The notes: generated by a model from the letters alone, not told the origin. A DNA stretch of 64,000 bases from Myoxocephalus aenaeus (GCA_038501785.1 JBAMJR010000013.1:2300501-2364500); one strand, 5' to 3'; counted from the first letter of the stretch, positions 1-11,498 are shown. Translations and numbers: made by a program.

Positions 1-1614
1 GTTTTGTATTTTATAACGGATAAGTCTGGTGTTATTCTGTATCTTTCCTACTTTCAACCAATCCCACGAAAAGACCAAAACTAACAATGTGTTAGTTTGT
101 CTCTCAATACTTTTCTGTCCTGGCTCTCAGCTCCGGGCCAATTGGTTCCTTACTGAAGACGTACATCTTTACACAATTATTTAAATACAAAAATAAAAGC
201 TCAGTAATTTCCCATAACACTTCGTCACAGAAGGAAATCATGTTTGATTTATTGTTGCTCTCTGTCTTTTCATAGGATTTATTGTTATTCTTCATTTTGC
301 TGCAGAAGAAAAAAAAATAGATGGAAGTTATTCTCTATTAACAGTAATGTTTGTACTTTTGCTTCTTGCCCACAGGTTGGCAGCACAAACCAGCAGTTTC
401 TATGAAGTGTTTGGCGATTGCGTTTATTGCAGTATTGTTTAAGTGGAACTTCAGTTTCTCTTCTTCTCGACATGGGCATACTTACATAGTAACAATGCCT
501 CTTCGAAATAAAGATTTTTAATATTTCACACGGTATAATATCTTCGTGAACTCATTACAAACAGGAATGCAGGAAGTGAACATTTAAATCAGAGATATTT
601 GGCCAGCATTTGAACCCAAACACCTTTTAAGTGCTCTGTTGACATGCACAGAAACACCAATAACAAAAGTCTTCATTTCGGGAACCTCGTCAGGAAAAAG
701 AACATCGCAAACCCCTTCATGTATATTTAAGAATCATTCAGTAACTGGAAAACAGATGAAAACCTCATCATGAATACATTATAAATCAAAAGTCACACCA
801 GAAAACATTGACAACCGTCAGTGGTGTCGCATACAAAGCTGTTTGGAATGTAACTCAACTTAATCAAACGCCTTGAAGGAACATTTTTGGGAAATATGCT
901 TCCTGGTCAGATGAGAAGACTCATAAGTTTAATGTCTGTGCGTCCAGTGATACGGCCAGCATGTATTTGGCTTAGCTTAGCACAAAGACTGGAAGCAGGG
1001 GGGGGGGGGGGGAACTGCTAGCTTAGCATCATCAAAAAAGAAAAACCACTAGCTGGCTAGCTAACGAGATAACATGTGTTTGTAAGGCAATTTAAGAACA
1101 GATGGAAGACAAACGTTTTCTTATTTTTACGCAGGCTAGCAGCTTGCCATCAGGTCCTGGACCAAATATCACCGTGATATGACATTGATGATAATTATCT
1201 CATTTAACACCCGCTAAAGAGAATAAACTTTACCAAAATAGATTGCCTCTCGTAAATCTAACTTCTCACTTAAGAGTAATGTGAATAAAGTTTCCTGAAG
1301 CTTGAGGTCTTTTCTCAGCCCACGTCACATCAACATTGATCGTTTAATGGAGAACACGATGCGACTTCTATGTTTGCACATGCAAAGTCACTGGGAATGT
1401 GTTTTTTGTTGTTGTTTTTTTGCTTAATTGCAGCGGATAAGAAAGACAGGTTTATATCTCTGGGTGTCCACCAGGAACTTAACAATGTCGCGTCCGTCTT
1501 CTATTATTTTAAATGAGGACACTATGTCACACACAGCGTCGGAAGCTTAGCTTGTTTTAAACATGGATCTGACTCCCTGTTTCACCCCACAAGTCCTGGT
1601 CCCTGGTGGACTCT
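1..1614. other. alg11 downstream region, no coding exon seen
   Basis: No ORF here resembles a protein I know. The stretch lies immediately 3' of the minus-strand alg11 stop codon, so part of it should be alg11 3' UTR. Candidate minus-strand poly(A) signals are ATTAAA (plus-strand TTTAAT at 1343-1348) and AATAAA (plus-strand TTTATT at 423-428). A dispersed teleost repeat occupies about 871-1075. The rest is AT-rich sequence without visible structure. Confidence 0.5.
871..1075 (+). repeat. Dispersed teleost repeat, 'TTAGCTTAGCA' family, copy 1
   Basis: The block runs from TTTTGGGAAATATGC through GCTTAGCTTAGCACAAAGAC to CTGCTAGCTTAGC. The same ordered words recur at about 12905, 15310, 16130 and 39030 in this window. 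I know the family as one scattered through percomorph genomes, but I cannot name its Repbase entry. In this copy the short G run of the family has expanded to G15 at 998-1012. Confidence 0.7.
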
Positions 1615-1901
1615 TCATAGCTCCAGCTGACGCATCAGACACTCCATGGCAGCGAGGAAACAAGCCTCAAACTCTTGGTCAGAGAATCGCTCCACAGAGC
1701 TCCGGGCGTTATGTCGGATCTCCAGTCTGGCCGACGGAGACAGCGCCAAGATGGTTTCCATGGCGGCGGCGTAGCTGTCCTCGCTGTCGGCCAGGAAGCC
1801 CGTCTGTCCGCCTTCGTACGGCACCACGATGTCCAGCTTCGGACCTCCAGACTTATGAGCAAGGACGATGGTGCCTGCAGCCATACACTCCACCACACCT
1901 G

Positions 1902-1980
<79 letters not shown>

Positions 1981-4900
1981 AGTAGATATTTTGGTGAAAG
2001 ACAAATGTAAGTAAAAGAAAGCAACGGTCAAGTTAGTAAACATCTGTAACCTTTCAAAAATTAACACTTGAGAATTTGTCCTGCATTATAATATTTTTAT
2101 ATATATATAATATTATATTATAATAACAGTAGCATGTAACATTTTTTAATTTACTATGTTAACATGCAACGATCCACCTGTTAAACGTATGCATCGTCAT
2201 ACATTCTGGACCTTTCAATGACGAAGGAGATCATCATAAAAAAAAGTTTTGTATCTCTTAAAAACATGTCTGGGGAGACGTTCAAAGCAACTGAGTAATA
2301 AAGTACAATAAAGAGTAGTTTGTGTGGGTTGTGAGTGTGGCGTTGTCCTCACCGATACCAAAGTGTTCGTTCCACATGGTGTGCAGACCGATGGTGGCGG
2401 CCACCAGCTCTCTCTTCAGCTCCTCGAAGGGCACGTTGAGCTTGAAGTCGACGCGGTCGGCCACATTCAGCTCCTGGCAGAGGCCCCGCAGCATCAGCAC
2501 CCGCTCCTCGTCCTCCTGGTTCCTGCATCCGCCAATCAGCACGAGCCGCAGAGACTCCCGCCCCCCAGGCCCCTCCCTTCTCCCGTCCAGCAGTTTGTGA
2601 AACGCCCGAATCTGCAGCCGGTGGTCCTTCTCTGGTCGGAACTGACCCACCGACACGATGGTGTGGCACTTCCTGTCCCGAGCTCCTTCCTCGTCACTCC
2701 CCAGCTCCGGTCCGAGCTCCTCCCAGCCCTCCTCCCCTTCATCTTTATCCTCCTCCTTCTTCGCCACCTCCTCCAGCGGGTGGTCCAGGAAGCCCCTGAC
2801 ATCGCAGGGAGGGTAGACGATGCTGGTGCGGTTCGGGCAGCGCCACAGAGACAGTATGTGTCCCAGCGTCCAGGTGGAGTTCACCATGATGACGTCGCTG
2901 CAGGAGCCGACCAGGCCGTACAGCAGGGCAAAGTAGCAGTAGTAAACCACCTTGACTGCGCTCAGCACGGGGTTTCCGGAGATGAAGTCAGCGTTGTTGA
3001 ACCTGGGGTTCCTCTCCCTGATCACAGACAGCATGTCGGTGCTGACGGTGGGATAGTGAACGTAGCTCGCCACCTTGCAGCCTCCCAAGTAACGAAAGAA
3101 GGGCAGGGTGAAGGCGTAGCCCATCGAGTCTACGTACAGGTCGGGGACGAAGGCCGCCAGCGCCTCCCAGCCTGCAACCATCACACAGTGTTAGTGTACT
3201 TACACTCACGATCCCCGTCTACGTCCATTTAAAACTAAATGTCACGTGTTGTGGCGCGGCCTTACCGAGTAACATGGAGCCGACGCTCTGACCCAGCAGG
3301 GTGAAGTGTGGGTAAAAACTGGCCTCCACCAGGGAGCGGTTTTGCAGGAAGATGAAGGTGGGCGGTCGAGGCAGCGTGATGTTGAAACGCTGTCGGGCTC
3401 CTTCCAGAATCTGCGGGCCGGTCACTCCCTGGTCTCCAGTGTAGACCACGAAGGAGATGCTGGGGTACCTGGGGAGGTGAGAGGAAAACATTAAATCAGT
3501 TCCTGGTTTTAGTCTTCCCACCACATGTTGAACCTGCTGCCGTGGTTTGATCCCCGTAAGACACGAGAGCATTAGTGAGATCCAACAGTGATGTTGGTCG
3601 ATCAGGTCTGGCTCATGTTGGGTTCTTCGACACCAAACTGGGGGAAACATATCTTTATGGAGCTCGAACTGAAACTATTAGTGAATTAAGTATAAGCGAC
3701 ACCAAATTACTGGTTTTAGCTTCATTTAATTCTCATATTTGATAGTAAAAAATGTAATTAGAAAATCTCTGGGAAATTGTGACAAGCATTTTTCACTATC
3801 TTTAAACTATTTTCTGGCAAAAAATAATAATTGTGAAGCTGCTCCTACAAAGTTTCAATAACACTAGATATGGATAACAACTATTGTATGCGGCAGCATT
3901 GAGATCTCATTTAATTGGGATTGAGGTTTCTCGACCAAACAACAATAAACACACACACAGATTTAGTACACTGTGAACAAGGCACTGCTGGAAGAAGTAC
4001 TCAGATCGTGTACTCAAGTACACACAAGCATTAACATTAATCTATATCAGTGGTTCTCAACCTTTGTTCAGTGATGTACTCTATAGAGCTAAATCCAGGT
4101 CATATGTTTTGTTCATTTGAAAAAAAATTTGAACCTGAAAAATCAAGTTTTGTTTGAAACGTCACATATTATAGTGTAGTTTTTGAACGGCACAACCTGG
4201 CATAGTTTATTGCTCTTATACAGTCATTCATGCCAAGTATGGTCTAAAACAGCTTGCTAAACATAACTGTGTCACTGGCATCAATTTAGTGTACTGCCAA
4301 TCCCGTGAATATGCTGTATGAAGGTATAGTGAGTCATAATGCTCACGGTACCCACGTTACCTGAAGGCAACGTGGTTGAGGCTGGTTCTCAGCCTTCATT
4401 GTTAAGCTGTCACTCATGAGACCACGCCCCTGCAGTTTAAACCACGCCCCCACGCCAGATCCGGGCCAAAAGTCTGAACCTGGAAAAAAAACGATCTGAA
4501 TCTGAAAACCTGTTTTGAACCTGGAAAAAAGATTTGAATCCGAAAAAAAGAGATTTGAAACTGTAAAAAATAGAGTGAAAGTTGAAAATATAAAATCTGT
4601 TACTGAAAACTGAAAAAATATATTATTTTTCAAAGTTCAACAACAAAACTTGATTTTTCAGGTTCAAATCTTTTTTTCAAATGAACAAAACATTTGACCT
4701 GGATTTAGCTCCATATCTACATTTATATATTTTTTTGCAGCCAAGGAACCCCTAACCAGCACAAAGCATCTTTGGTTGTGCAATCAGATTTTATATAGAA
4801 TATATACAATGTAGTTTAAGAACGTACACTTATATTATTGAACATTTATTAAATAACCATTTTTAAAGGATTTTTGAATTTATGCTCATTTTAAATATAT

Positions 4901-5492
4901 ATATATATATATTTTTTTTTAAATCTCAAGTACACCCTGTGGTGCCTTCAAGTCCCCCATTTGAGAACCAATGATATATATACTATATAATGTGAGATCA
5001 TAATTTGTGTGTGGACTATATTTGATGTTAATCTGAATCGGTTCAGTCACTAAAGCTGGAGTGTAAAGTAGCAGAAACCACATGCTGTCGTCTCCTCAGT
5101 GTAATCAGGTGCAGTCCCACAGATGAAGCCTGTACCGGGTCATGAGGGTCCTCAGGGCGCACCACAGGACCCGCTCCCCGCCGCCTCCGGCGTTGCAGTA
5201 CGGGTGGAAGAAAGCCACCGCGGGGCCGCCGTCCTGATCCCGGCGGGCCTTGCGGCGGCCCGCGAGCCACATCCGGGCCCCCAGCAGGAGCAGCAGCAGG
5301 ACGAGGGTCAGGACCAGGCTGAGGTAGACGCAGGGCACGACCAGGGTCCACAACAGCCTGAGGAGGGAGGGGAGGGGTTAGACGCGACACCACCGGGCCG
5401 TAAACCACCGAACTTTACCGAAAACACGTATTACTTTGAGACGAGCCCCTTATGAATGAAGCGGGAAGCCCGTGAGAAGAAGCTTACCTCAT
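1615..5492 (-). CDS. alg11: Alg11, GDP-Man:Man3GlcNAc2-PP-dolichol alpha-1,2-mannosyltransferase
   Basis: Adds the fourth and fifth mannoses to the lipid-linked oligosaccharide on the cytosolic face of the ER. CDS exons, 5' to 3' on minus: 5492-5488, 5357-5136, 3468-3266, 3171-2353, 1898-1615; 1533 nt, 510 aa. The first exon carries only ATG plus two bases; its donor and the next acceptor join to read MRLLWTLVVPCVY, followed by an N-terminal membrane helix (about residues 4-27). Then come the donor-sugar loop FFHPYCNAGGGGERVLW, the GT4 core with YVDSMGYAFTLPFFRYLGG, and IGLHTMWNEHFGIGVVE. The GT4 EX7E motif (E412 and E420) is split by the last intron. Odd points: an acidic insertion at about residues 279-312, and a last acceptor preceded by a (CT)n tract. 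Family identity is near certain because several long conserved blocks read through in order. The start is chosen from the splice phase; the N-terminus differs from the mammalian one as I remember it. Confidence 0.95.
1904..1977. repeat. (GA)n microsatellite in the alg11 3' splice site
   Basis: An uninterrupted GA/CT tract of about 74 bp in the last alg11 intron. On the minus strand it reads (CT)n then CCCC-AG at 1900-1899, so it forms the polypyrimidine tract of the acceptor for exon 1898-1615. Confidence 0.97.
4048..4973. mobile_element. Nonautonomous hAT-like element with a nested inverted-repeat insertion, in alg11 intron 2
   Basis: The left end begins CAGTGGTTCTCAACCTTTG; the right end finishes TTTGAGAACCAATG, whose reverse complement is CATTGGTTCTCAAA. 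Flanking octamers ATCTATAT (4040-4047) and ATATATAC (4974-4981) match at 6 of 8 positions, fitting a decayed 8-bp hAT target-site duplication. Sequence near the right end (about 4800-4870) resembles the element at 20652-20844, so both belong to one family. Between 4086 and 4711 lies a separate block with 70-bp inverted-repeat arms that looks inserted. No transposase ORF is present. Confidence 0.7.
4086..4711. mobile_element. Inverted-repeat element (about 626 bp) nested in the hAT-like element
   Basis: The left arm 4086-4155 and right arm 4642-4711 are reverse complements over about 70 bp, with only a few differences. Both begin GAGCTAAATCCAGGTCA on their own strand. The interior (about 4470-4620) holds a degenerate array of GAACCTGGAAAA / GAATCTGAAAA units. 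This fits a foldback-type or MITE insertion; I could not identify a clear target-site duplication. Confidence 0.6.
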
Positions 5493-5680
5493 TAAATCGC
5501 AGAAACACAGAGAGAATTGATGGTGGTGTTCGTGTCCTTCCATTTTGACAACACACAACACCTGACGTCACAATCCCGGAAGCGTCTGTCAGCTGACCGC
5601 GCTGCCTCTCTGCGATTGGCTCAGCGGGTATTGTTTACTTACGCGTCATCGACACGTGACATTTATCTATTTATTTATTC
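5493..5680 (-). promoter_or_regulatory. Probable alg11 core promoter and 5' UTR
   Basis: This GC- and CpG-richer stretch lies directly upstream of the alg11 start. It contains a perfect palindromic CRE, TGACGTCA (5563-5570), an ETS-type CCGGAAG (5576-5582), an inverted CCAAT box (ATTGG, 5615-5619) and a CACGTGAC E-box (5653-5660). Motif matches are direct; that they work is inference from position. Confidence 0.5.
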
Positions 5681-8136
5681 ATTTACAACACGCGTTTAAA
5701 ATAAAAGTAACGCCACACAAATACACGTACACAATGAGAAAATAACATGTCAAATAAACATTTTAACATCGTCTCCCAGGACTTCCGGGTTTAAAAACAG
5801 TTACCTCTGTTTACCATTTGGAGGTGCAATGATCAATGCTGCTCAGTGTAGTGTTCAGTGTAGCAACACGTGTCATAAAGCACAGTTACTCCACTCCTGG
5901 ACATTAGCTATGTGCTGGATTCAGTTTTAGGCTTTTGAGACACAGTTAGCAAACTTAAACATCTGAAAAACCACAATCTTTGGGAAATCTTCATACAACT
6001 CTCTGAAATCAACTGAATTTGTAGTAGACACAGTTTCCAAACACAAATCACAGGTCACAACATCTCCTGAAATAGTTTTTAATAAGCCAACCTCAATAAC
6101 CAGAGGAAGAGCAGCAGCTCTCAGCTGTGTGAGAAACGAGATGTAGTCGGCCCGGTTTGGTTTGCACCAATGTCCTTCATTTTGGCTTCGTCAAGCCATT
6201 TCAAACCATTTTTCTAAAAACTCCTGCAAAAGCTTAATTTGAATAAAGTTAATGTTACAACACAAGTTATTCTTGTCGATATTCAGAATGTCCAGCTCCT
6301 ATAAAAGACCCTCAGTGAGTTGACTGGTTGGTGTCAGACCGGTCAGAGACTAATAGGGCAGCAAGTCACCCTGATCCAGGAGCAGTGAATGCATCGCTGC
6401 ACCTGCTGAGGTAAAGAGTGGAGGTAATATACTTCACTTTAAAGATCCCTGGTACAATCTGAGAATGCAGACTGTGATATAAGAGGAGCAGGTTCATCCC
6501 ACTGAACCACTAAGTCTTGATGAGTTGGAACAACGGCTGTAGCTTCTCTTCCTCTGATCCACACTGCCAACAGACATTTTATTGAAAGGATCCCTTTTCA
6601 TAATTTTTGATACACAAGCCTGCTGCTGATGTGACATCCTCATCATCTGAGCGTATTGCAGTGGACAGATTTTGAGTTCCTTGTTTGACCGAATGGAAAC
6701 ATCCCCACATACTGGGTTCTGCATATTTTACAGACATACATTTGTGAGAAATCTGCATTCATCAGAAGTGAGTTCACCCAAAGTTCTGAAAGCAGGATTG
6801 TTTTTGACGATAGGCGGGAACTCTTTTGAAGTCAGAGAGACATGAAGACGTGACGTGAAGACGATGTCTGACTGCTGAATGTCAACAACATTTGGGTCAT
6901 TTTGTGTTTCTGAGCAGCGGTTGATATCCTTATATTAATTATTAGAACCACATATTCCCAAAAGTTTGTTGCCACCACCTGTTTGTCTTCACCCTCCTGC
7001 CTCTCTTAATACCCGTCTGATTGTCTTGCTTACTTGTATTTTTTACCATATTTCCACTACTACCTCTTTGTCTAATTACCTGCCTTACCTTTGATTGTTA
7101 TTTTAAACTACATGCATGTGTCTTTACCTGCTCTCTCTCTGTATCTACCCGTCTTTTCTGTCCACCTCTCTCTACCTTTCCATTGACATTTAAAACTGCG
7201 CGTCTGTCATTCTGGCTGCTCACCTCCTGTATCTACAGCCTCTTTGTCTAACTGTCTGTCTCTCTAAACACCGGTCTGTCTGGCTGCTTGATTTAAAGGC
7301 CACATGAATGACCGGCTTCCTCACTGACAGCTTGTATTCAGATTTATAGTAAAGAAACTGTGTCTATTAAAATAATTGACACATCCAGTTGATCAGAATT
7401 AGGGATGTGGCCTCTATTGCCACCTCAATCTGCATTTTAAATCTGTCACATCTAAATGTACCCAGATGGCTAATCTGTAACTGTAAAACATGTCTCTATC
7501 ATCCATTCAAACCCGGCACGGTGGTCACCTTCACTAGCAGCCTGCGTGCATTGCCATATAAAGACAAAACCTCTTTCATTCCTGTTTCTGAAAGCTTGCA
7601 TGTCACTTCCTTCCTCGTAGGTTTGAATAGATGCGTCGTCGGCCTGCTCTCGGTGGCGACTGCCTGTCAAGCAGTGAGCCGCACAGCAGCCAGACTTATC
7701 AACTGAGGAAGAGAGCGATTTACAACCCTCCACGCCCAGAGATCACCAGCCTCCTCGCCTCACCTCCCAGGTAACTAAACATGAGAGCAACGGGCCTCTG
7801 GTCCACACAGGCGTTTCCTGAATGCATCACTGTGAGAGGAGACACCTGAGAGTTTTTTTTTTATTAGAACAAGAGGGGTTGTAATCTTATTTTGTTTGTA
7901 TTTTATCTACATTTTCATAATCCAAACCCCTGACTGTTCTTTCACTGCAGACCAGGTTTGTGCTCACAAGTTGTCCCACTTCCTAAACGAACACGAAGCA
8001 ACAACTAAAAACTTAAAACCGGGATAGTTTTACAACTTAAACTCATGTCAAACTTTAGCACAGCTGAAATGATCAGAGCAGCAGAGTGAGGCCTTCGGAG
8101 GGGAGGAAGGAGAAGTTAAACCACTGCAGCGAGCTG

Positions 8137-8155
8137 ACAGGAAGTTTGCGGTTAG
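8137..8155 (+). promoter_or_regulatory. Candidate ETS-RUNX composite site upstream of lcp1
   Basis: ACAGGAAGTTTGCGGTTAG places an ETS core (ACAGGAAGT) directly beside a RUNX core (TGCGGT). Composite ETS-RUNX sites are typical of blood-cell regulatory elements, and L-plastin is a leukocyte gene. The site is 5.5 kb upstream of the lcp1 start codon. A single motif match is weak evidence. Confidence 0.25.
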
Positions 8156-8743
8156 TCACTTCAACTGCTACAAAATCCAGACAACGACATCAGCTCAGGA
8201 TCGTGTGCTTCTTGCGTCTTTTATACTTTGACGTTGTGAATAAAGTTAGTGAAACTCCAGCGTGTGTGAGCTGTGCTGATAAGTTTAGGCTCACAGATAG
8301 AAGACACGCTGCTCAGAGACTGTTTTATTGTCTGGAAGTTGATTCATAAAGTCTGAAGTTCCTCACTTCTGTGATCCGTCAGTCATATTCAATGCTATGT
8401 CAGGTTCAGTGTTCGTACATTTAATAGAGTACTGCAGTGCAGATGTTTAAACTGTGGTATTGCAGAGTCACATTAATTAAATTAAAGCATTTTATTGCTC
8501 CGATTGTCACATTACTGCAATCACAGTTGAATAACCATGTTACCTGTATATCTGTTCCCCAGTAATTCAATGTGAGAGAGAGAGTTGGTTAATTCCCAGT
8601 AAAAAACCAAGGTGGCTCTCTTTAACAGTAGTTTTCCTTTTTTTTAATCAATTGCCATGGAACTAATCGGCCATTGAGCACAGCCGTGTTCAGCACGCTG
8701 CAGCTGGCAGCAACCAGAGTGGCACCTGAATGGACGCTGGGGC

Positions 8744-8748
<5 letters not shown>

Positions 8749-8774
<26 letters not shown>
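8749..8774. repeat. (GA)n microsatellite
   Basis: A pure GA tract of about 26 bp in the alg11-lcp1 intergenic region. Confidence 0.9.
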
Positions 8775-8859
8775 CACAGAGAAAAACACATAACAATCAA
8801 TCATTAAGTTTTAAAAATGCCCGACAATTTCAAAAAACATGTCCATCAAAATGTCCCAG

Positions 8860-9035
8860 AGCCCAAGTCCACCTCTTTAAATGTCGCGTTGTGTCTTAAA
8901 CCCAAATATATTCAGATAAAAAAACTAAACAAGAAAAAACAACGAATCCTCACATTTGAGAAGCTGGATTTTTGCTTAAATTATGAAACAATTATCAAAA
9001 CTGTTGGTGGTTAATGAAGTCAGTTGACTAATCGG
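8860..9035. repeat. Fragment of teleost 'GCTGCAACGATT' MITE family
   Basis: CACATTTGAGAAGCTGGA followed by ACAATTATCAAAACTGTTGG and TTGACTAATCGGTTAT are interior words of the MITE family seen more completely at 10145-10437. Its terminal repeats are not preserved here. Confidence 0.5.
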
Positions 9036-10144
9036 TTATAATGGTTCAGTTTTTTTAGGACTAGACGGCTCTACTGGGATTCAAAACTAAAGTAGTCAAT
9101 TAAAACAATAGAAACAATGATGATAGTTAAGATAATGAAATGGCTGCAAAGAAAGTGAAGCCAGGCGTGCAGAGTATCTCCAGTTTTGCATCTTTTTAAA
9201 TGTCATTTCACAAACACAGCTGATGAAAAGTGACCGTTTAAAACTGTTCACAGGTTAATTTTAGATGCTGAGTTTCATTTCTGCTTCTTCAGAACAGAGT
9301 GGAGCTGCCGTCACCACACTTAGACTTCAGAAAAGGAACAACATTTTGAAAAGAGACTTAATGTCCTCTCTTACTTTAAGGCTTAAACTGAGCTTTGAAA
9401 TGTCCTAATAATGAATGTAAGACCAGAAGTATAACATTCATTGTCACGTGTGCTCGGATGGAAATAAACTTGTTTTACCACTAAACAATTCTCAATTCAT
9501 GTTAATCAACATTATTATATGAAAGGTTGCAGGGTGTTTTTACTTTACTTGGACTTTATGACTTGAAATGAGTTGATTTCTTCCCCAAACCCAAAGATTA
9601 AAGATATTATGTCACAAAGTTTGCAGGTAATCAATCGTTATCAAAATTGTTATCAAATTGTTATTTAATATTTTTCTTACAACAGAGATACTTTCAGTCA
9701 ATCTGACAGAAACCAATCAGGATGCAGCAGCAGGAGGGAAGCTGCATTTTGATATCTATGTATATTTCACATTAATATAACATGATAAATAATAGATGCT
9801 TTATTCAGACTGATTTCAGTGAGATTTTGAAGGAAGTATTTTCAACACAGAACAGTTCTCAACCGTCATTTGAAAAAAAATTATGTAAGAAGTTTGAAAT
9901 CGGGTATATTTTATTTAGAACCGTTAATTTGATTTCATCTAAACGCTGAGGCAAAAAACAACAGGAAACGAGTGACTTCTGATGCAACAACTCCGGCAGA
10001 ACTCTGATGAAAGAGTTCACACTTTCCTGAGATGCAACATGAACGTGTTAGATTTAGATCTCGATGCAGCACGCAACCAAACCTGTTGAGGTCGGCTCAC
10101 CTCGGCATCTCTGCTCCAGTTGTTGAATTAAATTCAGTTACATT

Positions 10145-10437
10145 TAGAGCTGCAACGATTTGGCATCTACTTTGATAATATATTGATTGTTTAAGTCATT
10201 TTTCAAGCAAAAATACCCCCTAATGATCTGTTTTTAGATTCTCAGTTGTGATGATTTGTCGTCTATCCTATGTGATAATAAACTGAACATCTCTCGGTTT
10301 TGGAAAAAATACTTTATACAATTGTAATGTGCAATTAGTATAATCTCACATTTAATAGACTAAACAAATAATCAATTGATTGGTAAAATAATCAGGAGAC
10401 TAACTGATAATACAAATAATCTTTAGTTGCAGCATTA
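10145..10437 (+). mobile_element. MITE of the teleost 'GCTGCAACGATT' family
   Basis: The left end TAGAGCTGCAACGA pairs with the right end TTAGTTGCAGCATTA (reverse complement TAATGCTGCAACTAA). The interior has TTTTTCAAGCAAAAATA and GATAATAAACTGAAC, words shared with copies at about 17235, 36595 and 54090. It is about 293 bp with no ORF. The family is very common in fish genomes; I infer a hAT-type origin from the end sequence. Confidence 0.65.
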
Positions 10438-10819
10438 ATTCAAGTCAAATTAGTTTAATTTAAAATGAATCCAATCAACTTGTATGATCCCCAATTAAAA
10501 AGTATTTAGCAGAGCATCTCAATAAATCAACTCGGACAAAACAACCCAATGAATGTATTGAATATTTAAGGATAACAGTACCAGCTAAACGTGGGAGATG
10601 TTCACTGTGCTCTGAGCAATGATCCGTTTTCTTTTCTGCTTTTTAAATTCTTAATTTATTCTGAATAAAATGTTCGACTTTTTCTTGGATTATTTTTTTC
10701 TTTTTGTGACATTCATTAAATTAGCCCATGTCCCCTCCCCTTTGATGCAGGTGCTACACATTAATGGGCCGATATATGATTTTATCGTAGCTGCATATAT
10801 GTTGGCCTCCAGCATGGAA

Positions 10820-10841
10820 ACGTCAAAGATATCTTTGACGT
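10820..10841. repeat. 22-bp perfect palindrome
   Basis: ACGTCAAAGAT is followed immediately by its reverse complement ATCTTTGACGT, with no spacer. The two halves carry CRE-like TGACGT/ACGTCA ends. It lies 2.9 kb upstream of the lcp1 start codon. Confidence 0.95.
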
Positions 10842-11042
10842 CAAATGTTAGCTAGCCAGCGTCTTTATAACAGACTGAAGATGAAGTTGTATGGGAGTAT
10901 TTGCACCTGAACATTTCACTCTTTGTGTGTTTTTCTTTTTTCTTTTTTTCTTTCAGTCACAGCTGATTTAAGATTCTGGAACAAAAGGAGTTTAAAAACC
11001 AGTAAAAGCCGCAGCATGTCTGCTTTTATACTTTTGTGGCCG

Positions 11043-11074
11043 AAAAGGAAGTGACACATCTCCCTTCTCATTGG
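11043..11074 (+). promoter_or_regulatory. Candidate PU.1/ETS site plus CCAAT box, possible lcp1 promoter
   Basis: AAAAGGAAGTG (11043-11053) resembles a PU.1 site, and an inverted CCAAT box (ATTGG) lies at 11070-11074. This is a possible haematopoietic promoter for lcp1, 2.6 kb upstream of its ATG. No transcription start can be read from the sequence, so this is a guess about position. Confidence 0.2.
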
Positions 11075-11498
11075 CTCACAGACCTTGATGTCTCAGGTCA
11101 TGAGGTCCGGACCCTCTTTGAACTGTGAAATGCAGGAAAGATGATGTAGACTGCTGTTATTTTCCACTTTGGCTCCTTGATGCGGTTTGAGTCTGATCGG
11201 GTCGCTTACGTTTTGATCCGGGTTTGATTATCTTTAAGTCGGAAGGTGATAGATCAGGTAAAGACCTCTTTATATGACATCTCTTAGAAATTATCTTTAT
11301 ATATTGATGATTTGTTTTACAAATACATTTAGCAAGACATAGTTTTTGTAGGATTATGCAACAAAAGCACTTGAGTTAAGGTCAACCTTAGGGAAAGATT
11401 GTAGTTTTGTTTAAATATTTATATTTTATTGATTAAAAAAGAGAGGGGTTTCCTCACATGGAGATAACATATTTTGCTCTCATTTTAACCATCTAAGC

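Noticed and set aside
998..1012. G15 run as a possible G-quadruplex
   Set aside because: It is a homopolymer expansion within a dispersed repeat and such runs are prone to sequencing error.
2324..3232. 302-codon plus-strand ORF
   Set aside because: It is the antisense shadow of the GC-rich alg11 exon 3171-2353, whose minus-strand translation is clearly conserved.
7389..8349. Two plus-strand ORFs (105 and 87 codons) upstream of lcp1, as possible first exons or genes
   Set aside because: No family resemblance; lcp1 coding starts at 13701 with the expected N-terminus, so any upstream exon should be noncoding.
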